A DNA stretch of 64,000 nt. Source: Photobacterium sp. TLY01. GTDB lineage: Bacteria; Pseudomonadota; Gammaproteobacteria; Enterobacterales; Vibrionaceae. Shown piece by piece: positions 12,056 to 24,866 of this stretch. Numbering within the stretch: the first letter of the stretch is position 1; each line of letters begins with the position of its first letter. The notes beneath the pieces are model-generated. The model did not search any database and was not told where the DNA came from. It saw only the letters and a list, made by a program, of their open reading frames with translations. The stretch spans positions 2,680,601 through 2,744,600 of the forward strand of contig NZ_CP090364.1 in assembly GCF_021432065.1 (NCBI RefSeq), read 5' to 3'. A program made the position numbers and the translations under genes.

Positions 12056-13006
12056 TTAGCCTACATTTTTAACCTGCAGTTCCCGTGGCACTTCAAAGAA
12101 CATATTCTCTTCACGGCCGCTCAGCTCTTCCACTTCGCCACCGGCCAGCGCCTGAATGCGTGCGATAATCTGGTTGACCAACGCTTCCGGCGCCGAGGCG
12201 CCCGCAGTGACGCCAACACTCGCTTTGCCGGTCAGCCAGTTGGCATCGACATCTTCGGCACAGTCTGTCAGGTAGCTTGGGGTGCCCAGTTTTTCAGCTA
12301 ATTCACGCAGGCGATTGGAATTTGAAGAGTTTTTTGACCCCACGACTATCATCACATCGACGCTGGCGGCCATTTCACGCACGGCATCCTGACGATTCTG
12401 GGTTGCGTAGCAGATATCATCTTTACGCGGCCCCTGAATATCCGGAAAGACCTGCCGCAAGCGATCGATGACCTCTGCGGTTTCATCCACTGACAAGGTT
12501 GTCTGGCTGACATAGTGCAGATTGGTTGGATCTTTAACAATCGCTTTCAGCTGATCGACATCAACCGGGGTTTCAACCAGGTACATACCGCCCGTATCGC
12601 TGGCGTACTGGCCCATTGTGCCTTCGACCTCTGGATGACCGGCATGGCCGATCAATACCACTTCCATATCGCGGCGGCTGGCGCGGGCAACTTCCATATG
12701 GACTTTGGTGACCAGAGGGCAGGTTGCATCAAACACGGTTAACTTGCGCGCTTTTGCTTCATTTCTGACTGCCTGTGAGACGCCATGTGCAGAGAAAATC
12801 ACAATATTATCATCCGGCACTTCGCTTAGCTCTTCCACGAAGACAGCCCCACGCTGTTTCAGTCCCTCAACGACAAATCGGTTGTGAACCACCTCATGAC
12901 GGACGTAAATTGGCGGCTGATACAGCTCCAGCGCACGCTCAACGATACTGATCGCGCGGTCAACACCGGCACAGAAGCCACGAGGGTTAGCAAGTAAGAT
13001 TTTCAT
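12056..13006 (-). CDS. ispH: 4-hydroxy-3-methylbut-2-enyl diphosphate reductase
   Basis: Last step of the MEP isoprenoid pathway; an iron-sulfur enzyme giving IPP and DMAPP. 316 residues. The three cluster cysteines are visible: C12 in RGFCAGVDR, one in DATCPLVTK and one in [11 protein letters not shown]. The catalytic EVEGTMGQ segment is also present. It is the last gene of the cluster, before the terminator. Confidence 0.98.
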   Translation of the reverse strand: MKILLANPRGFCAGVDRAISIVERALELYQPPIYVRHEVVHNRFVVEGLKQRGAVFVEELSEVPDDNIVIFSAHGVSQAVRNEAKARKLTVFDATCPLVTKVHMEVARASRRDMEVVLIGHAGHPEVEGTMGQYASDTGGMYLVETPVDVDQLKAIVKDPTNLHYVSQTTLSVDETAEVIDRLRQVFPDIQGPRKDDICYATQNRQDAVREMAASVDVMIVVGSKNSSNSNRLRELAEKLGTPSYLTDCAEDVDANWLTGKASVGVTAGASAPEALVNQIIARIQALAGGEVEELSGREENMFFEVPRELQVKNVG

Positions 13007-13072
13007 ATCTGAGGACTCTTTACCTTCATCCTTCCACCCCTTGCCTCAGTCTGGCCGGGGATGGATATGGGG

Positions 13073-13507
13073 TTACCCTTCGATGCTGACCACTTCAACA
13101 TCGAAAGTGACCCGCTGGCCGGCCAGCGGGTGATTAAAATCAACAGTGACAGAATCACCGACCACAGCGGTAATCACACCTGGGATATCCTGCCCGTCCG
13201 GGCCGCTGAATGCAATGATAGTACCGACTTCTGCCGGAGCATCTGAATTAAAACGACTTAAATCAATATGATGGATATTATCAGGATTCGGCATCCCGAA
13301 GGCATCTTCCGGTTCAAGCACAAACTGGTTTTTCTCGCCCTGCGCCAGGCCAAGCAGACAGCGTTCAAAATTGTCAGTCAGGCTGCCATCGCCCATACGA
13401 AACTTAGCCGGTTTCCCCATCGCTTGCGTAGACTCAGCGACAGAGCCATCTGCCAGCTTAATGGAAAAGTGCATTAAAACTTCACTGTTGCGTGTGATGA
13501 CTGACAT
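13073..13507 (-). CDS. fkpB: FKBP-type peptidyl-prolyl isomerase FkpB (SlpA)
   Basis: Small cytosolic SlyD-like prolyl isomerase and chaperone of 144 residues. The FKBP core (ADGSVAEST near the start, FRMGDGSLTDNFE in the middle) encloses an insert-in-flap domain (EPEDAFGMPNPDNIHH). The position between lspA and ispH is conserved with E. coli. Confidence 0.95.
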   Translation of the reverse strand: MSVITRNSEVLMHFSIKLADGSVAESTQAMGKPAKFRMGDGSLTDNFERCLLGLAQGEKNQFVLEPEDAFGMPNPDNIHHIDLSRFNSDAPAEVGTIIAFSGPDGQDIPGVITAVVGDSVTVDFNHPLAGQRVTFDVEVVSIEG

Positions 13508-13635
13508 ACATACATCCTGATTACGAATTTCTGAGTGGTCCGGCTGGCTTCATCTGACCGGATAAATCGATCGCTTTTTACAATAAAGCGCCGCCCATCG
13601 CAACGAGCAGCGCTTGGTTCGTGACCCCGGCCGCC

Positions 13636-14150
13636 TTACTGGCTTGCTTTGGTCTTTGTCTTTCCGGCCAGTAAGCCTTCCAGAATAATCAGACCGGCCC
13701 CGACACAGATTGCCGAGTCAGCAATGTTAAATGCCGGCCAGTGGTGCTGTCCGATGTAGAAATCGAGAAAATCCACCACAAAACCATGGTACAGGCGATC
13801 AAACAGATTGCCGAGGGCACCCCCGATGATCAGCGCATAAGCAGCATTCACCATACGTTGACTGGCTGGGGTGCGACGCATCCAGACCATAAGCAGTGCG
13901 GTCACCCCGAGAGCAATGGCGGTAAAGAGCCATCGCTGCCAGCCACTGGCATCACTCAGAAAACTGAAAGCCGCGCCATAGTTATGCACATACAGCAAAT
14001 TAAAGAATGGCAGGACTTCAATTCGATTCGGCCAGCCGTAGCCCATGGTGTCCATCACCAGCAGCTTAGTGCCAATATCAATGACGAAGACCAGAGCCGC
14101 CAGCCACAGCCAGCGGATTCCGGATTGCTTCAAAGCAGGTAAAGTACTCA

Positions 14151-14151
<1 letters not shown>
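13636..14151 (-). CDS. lspA: Lipoprotein signal peptidase
   Basis: Inner-membrane aspartyl protease that removes signal peptides from prolipoproteins after Lgt action. 171 residues with four membrane segments. The two catalytic aspartates lie in NLFDRLYHG and FNIADSAI. Its ATG overlaps the ileS stop codon by one base, indicating translational coupling. Confidence 0.97.
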
Positions 14152-16978
<2,827 letters not shown>

Positions 16979-16982
<4 letters not shown>

Positions 16983-17953
16983 TGATTCTCAATTCCGTTA
17001 CTTGGGCGAAGTTGGACATGTTGACGATGCTCAGACAGCCACACCCGCGCAGTCTGGGCATCACGCTCGATTTGCGCTTTCAGCGCATCAAAGGAGGCGA
17101 ATTTAATTTCATCTCGTAGTTTGTGATGTAGTACCACTTCAATCTGACAACCATAAATATCAGACTGATAATCAAATAAATGGACTTCCAGTTGCTGGCG
17201 TTCGCCATTCACTGTCGGTCGGCGGCCGATATTCGCCACCCCGGGCAATGGCTGTTGTGCCACCCCAAGAACTTCAACGGCATACACACCGGAGACCGGT
17301 GAAACCCGGCGCTTCAGCGGCACGTTGGCCGTTGGGAAACCTATGGTCCGGCCCAGCTTCTGGCCATGTGATACCCGGCCGGTAATACTGTAAGGGCGAC
17401 CCAGCATAGCTTCCGCTGAGGCCAGATCATCACTGGCCAGTGCTTCGCGAATGGCCGTACTGCTCACGCGCAGGCTGTCAACACAGTAGCTCTGGGTGCT
17501 GACTACTTCGAAGCCGAACTCACGACCGGCGGCTTCCAGCATCGCAAAATCACCGCTGCGGCCTTTGCCGAAGCGAAAGTCGTCACCAACAACCAGAAAC
17601 TTAACACCCAATTGTTCCACCAACAAGCGACGAACAAAATCTTCCGGCGCCATATTGGCAAAGCGGGCATTGAAATTGACACACAATAGCCGGTCAATGC
17701 CTGCATGACTGAGCTGCTGATACTTATCGCGAAAGCGGGTCAACCTTGCTGGCGCCTTGTCTTTGGCAAACAGCTCCATGGGCTGAGGCTCAAAACTCAT
17801 CACAGTCGAAGGAACCCCTAATCGCCGGGCTTGCGCCAGTACCTGACGCAACACAGCCAGGTGCCCCTGATGGACCCCGTCAAAGTTGCCAATTGTCAGA
17901 ACACAGCCGTGGTGACCGGGCCGGATATTATGAATTCCTCGGATCAATTCCAT
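16979..17953 (-). CDS. ribF: Bifunctional riboflavin kinase / FMN adenylyltransferase
   Basis: Converts riboflavin to FMN and FAD. 324 residues. The N-terminal nucleotidyltransferase domain shows [11 protein letters not shown], and SSTAIREAL is the second adenylyltransferase motif. The C-terminal kinase domain has [11 protein letters not shown]. The gene precedes ileS with a four-base overlap, as in E. coli. Confidence 0.97.
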
Positions 17954-18086
17954 CTGCAGCTAATCATTACCAAAGTCAAAAACTGACGGATTATATACCA
18001 GAGCGCAACAGGGTTAAAACCATGCGCGCCGTAAGATGTACTTTTTTGCCTCAATTCCCTGCTGGTCATCATCCGTATCGTGCACC

Positions 18087-19646
18087 TTAGCCTTCGCTAC
18101 GCAGGTGGTGCAAACGGACACCTGTCACCATCAGGGATAACAGGTAAGTCACGGCGCCAAGACCTATCAGGCCAGTCAGCCAGTACACGCGCTGCATCAG
18201 GCTCAATGACAGCCATTGTGCCATCTCCGGCGACAGCCATAACAGCACACCCACCATCGCCACGCCGGCAATCACCAGACGGATGACAAATCCAAACGTC
18301 GTGCGTGAAATCCGGTACACCCCGGCACGGTGCAGGCCGCGGTACAAGAGTGCAGCGTTGACCAGTGCTGACAGGGCCGTTGCCAGTGCCAGACCAACAT
18401 AACCTAAGAAATAGGCAAAAATGGCATTGAAGACCATATTGGTGACCATCGCAATCACGCCATAGCGCACCGGGGTTCGGGTGTCCTGTCTGGCATAATA
18501 ACCAGGCGCCAGCACTTTGATTAACATAAAGTTCAGCAGGCCAGACGCATAAGCCAGCAGCGACATGCCCGCCTGCTCAACATCATTGGGCGTAAATTCC
18601 CCCCGCATGAAAAGCACCATCAGCATCGGCTTCGCCAGCACCATCAGCCCCAGCATCGCAGGCAAACCGAGCAGAAGGACCATTCTGACCCCCCAATCCA
18701 TGGTGTGGGCAAAATGTTCCCGGTTCTGATCCACATGCTTACGTGACAAGGCCGGCAGAATGACGGTTGCAATCGCAATCCCGAACAGACCTAAAGGAAA
18801 TTCAAGCAGCCGGTCTGAGTAATACAGCCAGCTGATGGAGCCTGTCATCAGGAAACTGGCGATAAAAGTATCAAACAGCAGGTTAATCTGGCTCACGGAC
18901 ACACCGAACAAAGCCGGGATCATCAGAGTGCGGATTTTCACCACACCGGGATCGCGCCATCCCCAGCGCGGACGGACCAGCATCCCTTCCCGGTAAAGAA
19001 AGGGCAACTGAAACAAAAACTGCACTAAACCGCCCAGAAAAACGCCCAGCGCCAGGCCAATTTCAGGCTGATCCAGGTTCGGCGATACCCACCAGGCACA
19101 GACAATGATAGCGATATTGAGAAAGACCGGGGTAAACGAAGAAACAGCAAACTTCCCTAAGGTGTTGAGAATCGCGCCCGACAAAGCGACCAGTGTGATA
19201 AACCACAGGTAAGGAAACGTGATTTTCAGCAACAGGCTGGCCAGTTCAAACTTCGGCGCGGCCGGCCCGTCGTTGAGCCAGTCAAGAAACCAACCGGCCC
19301 CAAACAAAGCGGTAATCACCCCGGATCCCAGAACGCCCAACAGGGTCACCAGAGTCACTATGCCCCCCAAGGTACCGGATACCCGGGCGATCAGCTCGCG
19401 GGTCTTGTCTTTGTCACCCGCCGCATGGGTTTCTGTCAGTACGGGCACGAAGGCTTGAGAGAAAGCCCCTTCGGCAAACAGGCGGCGAAGGAAGTTGGGA
19501 ATCTTATTTGCGAAGAAAAAAACATCGGCAGCCGCACCGGCTCCCATCAGGTTGGCTACCACGACATCTCGCACTAAACCCATGACGCGAGATACTAAAG
19601 TCATACTGCTGACAATCAGCCCGGAGCGCAAAAGACGCTTACTCAC
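18087..19646 (-). CDS. murJ: Lipid II flippase MurJ
   Basis: Flips undecaprenyl-linked peptidoglycan precursor across the inner membrane (MOP superfamily). 519 residues and about 14 hydrophobic segments. The N terminus SGLIVSSMTLVSRVMGLVRD and the charged cavity residues are family-typical. A GTG start at 19646 follows TGAGG. It lies between divergent rpsT and ribF. Confidence 0.96.
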   Translation of the reverse strand: MSKRLLRSGLIVSSMTLVSRVMGLVRDVVVANLMGAGAAADVFFFANKIPNFLRRLFAEGAFSQAFVPVLTETHAAGDKDKTRELIARVSGTLGGIVTLVTLLGVLGSGVITALFGAGWFLDWLNDGPAAPKFELASLLLKITFPYLWFITLVALSGAILNTLGKFAVSSFTPVFLNIAIIVCAWWVSPNLDQPEIGLALGVFLGGLVQFLFQLPFLYREGMLVRPRWGWRDPGVVKIRTLMIPALFGVSVSQINLLFDTFIASFLMTGSISWLYYSDRLLEFPLGLFGIAIATVILPALSRKHVDQNREHFAHTMDWGVRMVLLLGLPAMLGLMVLAKPMLMVLFMRGEFTPNDVEQAGMSLLAYASGLLNFMLIKVLAPGYYARQDTRTPVRYGVIAMVTNMVFNAIFAYFLGYVGLALATALSALVNAALLYRGLHRAGVYRISRTTFGFVIRLVIAGVAMVGVLLWLSPEMAQWLSLSLMQRVYWLTGLIGLGAVTYLLSLMVTGVRLHHLRSEG

Positions 19647-19779
19647 AAAAAAACCTCATAAAAGATGGCCCAGAAAGGTGACTTGCAGAGCCAAATGCTG
19701 GTAGAATCTGCCGCCATATTAACCGTGTTAATGCACAAGTGCCAATTTCAATGGCGCGGCTGTTATTTGCACAAATCAT

Positions 19780-19808
19780 TTGACATTGTTCGGTTTTAGA
19801 GGCATATT
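19780..19808 (+). promoter_or_regulatory. rpsT promoter
   Basis: A perfect -35 box TTGACA (19780-19785), a 17-base spacer and a -10 box CATATT (19803-19808), about 48 bases before the rpsT start. Confidence 0.75.
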
Positions 19809-19855
19809 CCTCGGCCTTAAATTGTCACCATACCAAGAATTTGGGAGTTACACCC

Positions 19856-20116
19856 TTGGCAAATATCAAATCTGCTAAGAAACGTGCAATCACTTCTGAA
19901 AAACGTCGTCAGCACAACGCTAGCCGTCGTTCTATGATGCGCACTTTCTTCAAAAAAGTTGTTGCTGCTATTGAAGCAGGCGATAAAGAAGCCGCCGTTA
20001 AGGCCTTCGCTGACATGCAACCTGTTATGGACCGTATGGCTACTAAAGGCCTGGTTCACAAAAACAAGGCTGCTCGTCATAAAGCGCGCCTGTCTGCAAA
20101 AATCAACGCTCTGTAA
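19856..20116 (+). CDS. rpsT: 30S ribosomal protein S20
   Basis: Binds 16S rRNA in the small subunit. 86 residues, very basic, with conserved [12 protein letters not shown] and [14 protein letters not shown]. The start is TTG at 19856 ([11 protein letters not shown]), eight bases after GGGAG; E. coli rpsT also starts with TTG, a feature linked to autogenous translational control. The reading from 19841 would include the ribosome binding site. A strong promoter precedes and a terminator follows. Confidence 0.98.
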   Translation: MANIKSAKKRAITSEKRRQHNASRRSMMRTFFKKVVAAIEAGDKEAAVKAFADMQPVMDRMATKGLVHKNKAARHKARLSAKINAL

Positions 20117-20142
20117 TTTCAGTGCATTGATGCTACAGCAAT

Positions 20143-20170
20143 AAAAAAACCGGCCATGGCCGGTTTTTTT
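20143..20170 (+). terminator. Terminator after rpsT
   Basis: Stem ACCGGCC/GGCCGGT with a two-base loop, A-rich on the left and a T7-8 run on the right; it may also act for hlyU on the minus strand. Confidence 0.9.
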
Positions 20171-20217
20171 ATATCCGCTGTTTGCTTGAAGGTCACATTC
20201 AGGCAGGCTGTCCGAGC

Positions 20218-20508
20218 TTAGCAGTACATTTGCTGCAACAGCTGAATCATCGACTTCACTTCCTGACTTCTCAGCCGGTAAAACACAGTCTGAGACTCTT
20301 TACGCGTTGCCACCAGGCCATCTCGCCTGAGCCAGGCAAGATGTTGTGACAAGGCCGACTGGCTTAACTCCAGACGGTCACTCATCGTTCCAACCGACAA
20401 CTCTCCTTCCAGCAAGTAGCATAAAATCAGCAGTCGCCGCTCATTAGCCATAGCCTTAAGCAAAGACACTGCCTGAGGAGCACTGTGATGTAACGTTATG
20501 GTTTCCAT
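20218..20508 (-). CDS. hlyU: ArsR/SmtB-family winged-helix regulator, HlyU type
   Basis: A 96-residue transcription factor close to Vibrio HlyU, which counter-silences toxin genes by displacing H-NS. Winged-helix recognition segment LSQSALSQHLAWLRRDGLV is seen at about 48-66, followed by the wing TRKESQTVFYRL. No metal-binding CxC is present. Cys30 and the terminal Cys96 correspond to the pair proposed to sense redox state in V. cholerae HlyU. Neighbours rpsT and nhaR match the Vibrio order. The target genes in this organism are unknown. Confidence 0.82.
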   Translation of the reverse strand: METITLHHSAPQAVSLLKAMANERRLLILCYLLEGELSVGTMSDRLELSQSALSQHLAWLRRDGLVATRKESQTVFYRLRSQEVKSMIQLLQQMYC

Positions 20509-20567
20509 CTTTCCACCGCTTGAACTTCAGTGATTTATCTATTGACTTCTATCACTGAAAAAGGCGG

Positions 20568-21455
20568 TCATTTGAACAGCTTTCTGAAATCGGCTTCGCA
20601 AATTTTCTTTACCGCAGGGTGCATGATCATCCGTTCGGCAAAAATAACGTAATATTCCTCCCGAATCGCCCTGACTCGCTTCACTTCGCGTACGGTATGC
20701 GACTGTTCGATTTCCTCTGCATAGATAGAGGGCGCCACAAACATCGATTTACGAAACGCGCCGAACGCCTTCATCAATGCCGCATCATCAAACTCACCCA
20801 AGATATTGGGCGTGATCCCCTGCTGATCAAACCAATGGTGCAACTTACGTCCCATCGCCGTACGGCGTCCCGGCACCAGCAACTTATACTCTTCCAGGCA
20901 GGCAGGAAAACTGATTGATTTGTCTGTATCCGAACAGAAAAAACTCATGCTGGACTCACCCAGTTTTTTACTGAACAAGCCTGGGCTTTGGGTGGAATCC
21001 ACCGGACAATCAGACAAAATCATATCCAGTTTATGCTGAGACAATTGCTCCAGCAGCATTTCATGCGTCGACTCGTAGCAGCGTAAATGAATGCGCTCAT
21101 CTTCAGGGATACCTGCCATCAAAATTTTACTGACCAGACGTTTTGACAACGCATCCGCGACCCCGACTTCCAGCAACTGATTCTCACGCTGGGTATAGTT
21201 GACGATATCCAGCATTTCATAGCTGAGGTCAAACATCTTATCGGCGTACTTAAAGACCAGCTGTCCCAGCTCTGTGGGCTCAATGTTGCGGCCAACCCTT
21301 TTTGTCAGCTTTCCGTTCAGCCTTTCCTCAAGTGCTCTTATCTGGCCCGTCACTGTCTGTGGGGCCAGAAATAATGCATCGGCCGCTTTGGTCACTGACC
21401 CTTGCTTGCAGACCATCCAGAAATAATACAGGTGATTGTAATTCAGGTGCGACAC
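20568..21455 (-). CDS. nhaR: LysR-family activator NhaR
   Basis: Sodium-responsive activator of nhaA in E. coli and vibrios. 295 residues with an N-terminal helix-turn-helix ([20 protein letters not shown]) and a C-terminal effector domain containing the family-specific [17 protein letters not shown] start at 21455. It lies downstream of nhaA in the same direction but behind a terminator, so it has its own promoter. Confidence 0.92.
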   Translation of the reverse strand: MSHLNYNHLYYFWMVCKQGSVTKAADALFLAPQTVTGQIRALEERLNGKLTKRVGRNIEPTELGQLVFKYADKMFDLSYEMLDIVNYTQRENQLLEVGVADALSKRLVSKILMAGIPEDERIHLRCYESTHEMLLEQLSQHKLDMILSDCPVDSTQSPGLFSKKLGESSMSFFCSDTDKSISFPACLEEYKLLVPGRRTAMGRKLHHWFDQQGITPNILGEFDDAALMKAFGAFRKSMFVAPSIYAEEIEQSHTVREVKRVRAIREEYYVIFAERMIMHPAVKKICEADFRKLFK

Positions 21456-21479
21456 TGTCGTAGGCCTCGATACTCAACA

Positions 21480-21513
21480 AATAAAAAACCCCAGGCCTTG
21501 TCAGCCTGGGGTT
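21480..21513 (-). terminator. Terminator after the nhaA unit
   Basis: Minus-strand stem AACCCCAGGC/GCCTGGGGTT with a seven-base loop, then a T run. Confidence 0.9.
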
Positions 21514-21565
21514 ATCCTATGTGTTTTTTATCCGAAAAGACACTGAGTCTGAGAGCCGGAACGGA

Positions 21566-21832
21566 TTATTGTGCCTGTGTTTCTGTCACTGTGTCAGCCG
21601 CGACCAAATGGCGGGAGCGCTCCCCCGCACGTTGCTCCAGTGCCCGGGCCAGAAAACCGGTCGGGGTATCTTGCTGCCGGTTCTGGCTCTGATTCACCCC
21701 TTGCTCAAAACCGGTCAGATAGGCTTTGCACAGCTCACTCTCCAACTGCTGCTGGCAGTGACTGTAATCAGTTGCCGCCGCTGAGGCACCAGCCGAACTC
21801 AGGCTCAATACCAGTACAATGAATGCTTTCAT
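21566..21832 (-). CDS. Small exported protein of unknown function, downstream of nhaA
   Basis: 88 residues. The N-terminal MKAFIVLVLSLSSAGASAA is a signal peptide with a likely cut near ASA-AA. The mature part has two cysteines (SHCQQQLESELCKAY), which could form a disulfide, and a Gln/Asn-rich polar stretch. ATG at 21832 is preferred; a GTG at 21838 overlaps the ribosome binding site GGGAGG. It starts 20 bases after nhaA and ends before a terminator, so it should be co-transcribed with the antiporter. I do not recognise the family. Confidence 0.7.
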   Translation of the reverse strand: MKAFIVLVLSLSSAGASAAATDYSHCQQQLESELCKAYLTGFEQGVNQSQNRQQDTPTGFLARALEQRAGERSRHLVAADTVTETQAQ

Positions 21833-21852
21833 ACTCACCTCCCTGTTCCGGA

Positions 21853-23034
21853 TTAAGATGATGTCTGACTGTCCTTCACGGCCTTCGCCGCTGGCAGCGA
21901 ACGGTGCAGCAGGATATAGCCGACAACAGCCGCAGTGGTCGAGCCGATCAGAATCCCCAGCTTGGAATAAGTCATCAGCTCAAGATCAGCACCGCTAAAT
22001 GCCAGCATCGAAATAAAGATCGACATCGTAAAGCCGATACCACACAGCACAGACACCGCAAAAATCTGACCAAAACCTGTGCCTTCAGGCAGACGCGCTA
22101 TCCCCATTTTTACAGCCAGATAACTCGCGGTAAAAATACCCAGCGGCTTACCGACCAACAGGCCCAGCGCAATCCCCAGCGGCAGCATAGCCGTCAGCCC
22201 TTCAACCGAGACGCCTGCCAGCGAAATCCCTGCGTTCGCAAAAGCGAAAATCGGTAAGATCAGATAGGCAACATACGGGTGTAATGCATGCTCCAGCGTC
22301 TTGAGCGGCGAGATATCTTTGCCCTGTTTATTTTGCCCCTGAAGCGGGATGGCAAAGCCCAAGACCACACCTGCCAGCGTGGCATGCACACCGGATTGAA
22401 GGACGCTGAACCAAAGCACCAGACCCACCAGGAGATACCAGACTAGGTTTGAGACATTGCGAGCGTGCATGATAAAAAGCACGGCAGTTGCGGCAAATGC
22501 CACAGCCAGCGCAATGGCGGATAAATCACTGCTGTAGAACAAAGCAATAATCACGATCACGCCCAGGTCATCAATAATGGCCAATGCCAGCAAGAAGACT
22601 TTCAGGCTCACCGGCACCCGGTTCCCCAGCAGAGCCATGATACCTAACGCAAATGCGATATCTGTCGCCGCAGGGATTGCCCAACCACCGATCGCTACAG
22701 GATCAGAATAGTTGAACAGCACGTATACTAAAGCCGGGGCGACCATGCCCCCCAATGCGGCGATCGCAGGGAAAATCGCTTTCTCTTTCGTATTCAGTGC
22801 ACCTTCAATCAGTTCACGCTTCACCTCCAGGCCAATGACCAGGAAGAAAATCGCCATCAAACCATCGTTAATCCAATGCGCGACCGACAGGCCAGCGATA
22901 TAAGTATGTAATGCGCCCTCATACAGGGGCTGCAAAGGCGAGTTGGCAATGGTCATCGCCAAAGCCGCCGCGACGATCAGCAAGATGCCGCCAGCAGACT
23001 CTAATTTAAAGAATTTCAGAATTACATCGGTCAT
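21853..23034 (-). CDS. nhaA: Na+/H+ antiporter NhaA
   Basis: Inner-membrane antiporter exporting sodium in exchange for two protons, for salt and alkaline pH tolerance. 393 residues, about 12 membrane segments. The ion-binding aspartates are present in [11 protein letters not shown] and [11 protein letters not shown]. The start at 23034 (MTDVILKFF) has AAGGAG nine bases upstream; a longer reading to 23148 adds a polar tail absent from the family. NhaR is encoded close by. Confidence 0.97.
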   Translation of the reverse strand: MTDVILKFFKLESAGGILLIVAAALAMTIANSPLQPLYEGALHTYIAGLSVAHWINDGLMAIFFLVIGLEVKRELIEGALNTKEKAIFPAIAALGGMVAPALVYVLFNYSDPVAIGGWAIPAATDIAFALGIMALLGNRVPVSLKVFLLALAIIDDLGVIVIIALFYSSDLSAIALAVAFAATAVLFIMHARNVSNLVWYLLVGLVLWFSVLQSGVHATLAGVVLGFAIPLQGQNKQGKDISPLKTLEHALHPYVAYLILPIFAFANAGISLAGVSVEGLTAMLPLGIALGLLVGKPLGIFTASYLAVKMGIARLPEGTGFGQIFAVSVLCGIGFTMSIFISMLAFSGADLELMTYSKLGILIGSTTAAVVGYILLHRSLPAAKAVKDSQTSS

Positions 23035-23532
23035 CGACCGCAGCTCCTTACTACTCACTGTAAAATCACACTTTTTTATTGATGTGCGGTTGAAACAGTG
23101 TAGACGCCCAAAGACATCTGTGTGAAATCGTTTGTTTAGAGCCAACAACTCGGAAAATCCGAATCATTGGCAGTAATACACCGTAATACCCGCAGTATCC
23201 AGCTATCTTCCCAGGCCAGTGACAGCGCACTTTCCAGAGTAAGCCACTATCACTATGACACTGAAAGCCCATCCGGCACATTTTTTATCTGTTTTTTTTC
23301 GACATCCTTCTCTTCAATACTAATAAAGGTTTTATCAAAAAAATCACAGTGTTAAGCCTGCAGATAAAAAGATAGATCCTGATCCCATTCTTTGTTCCTG
23401 ACCACAAAACACACAGGTATGACAGAAAGGCTTGGCTGTGTCATATTTCTGAAATATTCGATCTCTACTATCGCGCCAACATTTAAAAAAACTGACACCA
23501 AAATGACATCACAATGTCACGGAGAACAGAAT
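23035..23532. other. Intergenic region between divergent nhaA and nptA
   Basis: About 500 bases with no credible gene. The stretch 23155-23280 is GC-richer than its AT-rich flanks and has several short hairpins on the minus strand, including CGGA/TCCG at 23151-23161, so a structured nhaA leader is possible. A T-rich stretch lies at 23281-23300. I cannot place promoters reliably. Confidence 0.45.
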
Positions 23533-24675
23533 ATGACTACCCAAGCCACCACAGCTGAGCCAGTGCAAAGCTCCATGCGATGGGTTCGTTGGGCAAACCT
23601 GGTTTTCATGCTTTATCTGCTGCTGGTCGCAGTCTCGCTGGTCAGCGGCGGCTTTAAGTGGTCGGTTGGTGAGCAGGCCAAAACCCTGTTTGAATTTGCC
23701 TCACACCCGATTGCAGGCCTGATGATCGGTCTGGTAGCCACCTCTCTCATCCAATCTTCCAGTACAGTGACCTCGATCATCGTGGGACTCGTGGCTGGGG
23801 GATTGCCGGTTGAAACCGCAATTCCTATGGTGATGGGTGCCAACATTGGGACAACCATGACCAACACACTGGTCAGCCTGGGACACGCCCGTTGTAAAGA
23901 AGAATTCCGCCGCGCTTTTTCTGCCGCAACGGTTCATGATTTCTTCAACCTGCTGGCCGTCTTCATTTTCCTGCCGCTGGAAATGATGTTTGGTCTGCTG
24001 CAAAAAATTTCCGCCTGGCTGGTTTCACCTCTGATGTCGACCGGTGACATGAGCATGAAGGGACTGGATTTCATTAAGCCTTTGACGAAACCTGCCGTGA
24101 ACGCAGTCAAAGCACCGCTGGAATCCATGGGCACTATGGGCGGTGTCATCATGATTGCACTGGGTATTGCGCTCATCTTCCTGGCGATTACCGTCATGGG
24201 TAAACTGATGCGCAGCCTGATGGTTGGTCGTGCCCGTGAAATCCTGAAAAGTGCCATTGGTCGCGGTCCGGTACACGGTATCGTGTCAGGCTCCATTGTC
24301 ACCATACTGGTACAGTCTTCTTCGACCACGACCAGCTTGATGGTGCCTCTGGTTGGTACCGGCGTGCTGAAAGTGCGTGATGTGTATCCGTTTACCTTGG
24401 GTGCCAACATTGGCACCTGTATTACCGCACTGCTGGCTGCAACCGCCATTTCCGGCGACCATGCCGTGTTTGCTCTGCAAATTGCCCTGGTGCACCTGTG
24501 CTTTAATGTGCTGGCAACCCTGCTGATCTTTGGTTTGCCTTTCCTGCGTGAGCTGCCGCTGAAAGGGGCGGTCTACCTGGGCGAACTGGCCGTGAAAAGC
24601 AAATCGGCTGCAGCGGCCTATCTGGGACTGGTCTTTATCATTATCCCGGGTGGCATTCTGGCACTGACGGCCTAA
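23533..24675 (+). CDS. nptA: Na+/phosphate cotransporter NptA
   Basis: Sodium-driven inorganic phosphate symporter of the SLC34/NptA family. 380 residues, about nine membrane segments, built from two inverted repeats each carrying the QSSST signature (SLIQSSSTVTS and ILVQSSSTTTS) and a GANIGT motif. The start at 23533 follows GGAGA by seven bases; the extension to 23392 is non-conserved. Vibrio NptA also works at alkaline pH, which suits its place next to nhaA. Confidence 0.93.
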   Translation: MTTQATTAEPVQSSMRWVRWANLVFMLYLLLVAVSLVSGGFKWSVGEQAKTLFEFASHPIAGLMIGLVATSLIQSSSTVTSIIVGLVAGGLPVETAIPMVMGANIGTTMTNTLVSLGHARCKEEFRRAFSAATVHDFFNLLAVFIFLPLEMMFGLLQKISAWLVSPLMSTGDMSMKGLDFIKPLTKPAVNAVKAPLESMGTMGGVIMIALGIALIFLAITVMGKLMRSLMVGRAREILKSAIGRGPVHGIVSGSIVTILVQSSSTTTSLMVPLVGTGVLKVRDVYPFTLGANIGTCITALLAATAISGDHAVFALQIALVHLCFNVLATLLIFGLPFLRELPLKGAVYLGELAVKSKSAAAAYLGLVFIIIPGGILALTA

Positions 24676-24698
24676 TCAAACGCTTCTGAATCATCAAC

Positions 24699-24732
24699 AA
24701 TCCCTGCTTACTGTGAGCAGGGATTTTTTTTT
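24699..24732 (+). terminator. Terminator after nptA
   Basis: Stem AATCCCTGCT/AGCAGGGATT followed by nine T. Confidence 0.92.
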
Positions 24733-24824
24733 ATCTGATGATAACCAGCTAACCAGATACACCAACAACACCAGTGGATGTCAAAACTGAACGCCAGCAA
24801 GCTTAGCCTCATGCTTTCCGGCAC

Positions 24825-24849
24825 AAAAAAGCCCCACATGTGTGAGGCT
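24825..24849 (-). terminator. Terminator after thyA
   Basis: Minus-strand stem AGCCTCAC/GTGGGGCT with loop ACAT, then six T. Confidence 0.85.
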
Positions 24850-24866
24850 CTGGGTGTTCGCCTTTC

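Noticed and set aside
23066..23281. 71-codon minus-strand ORF upstream of nhaA
   Set aside because: No ribosome binding site and atypical Cys/Trp-rich composition; more likely leader sequence.
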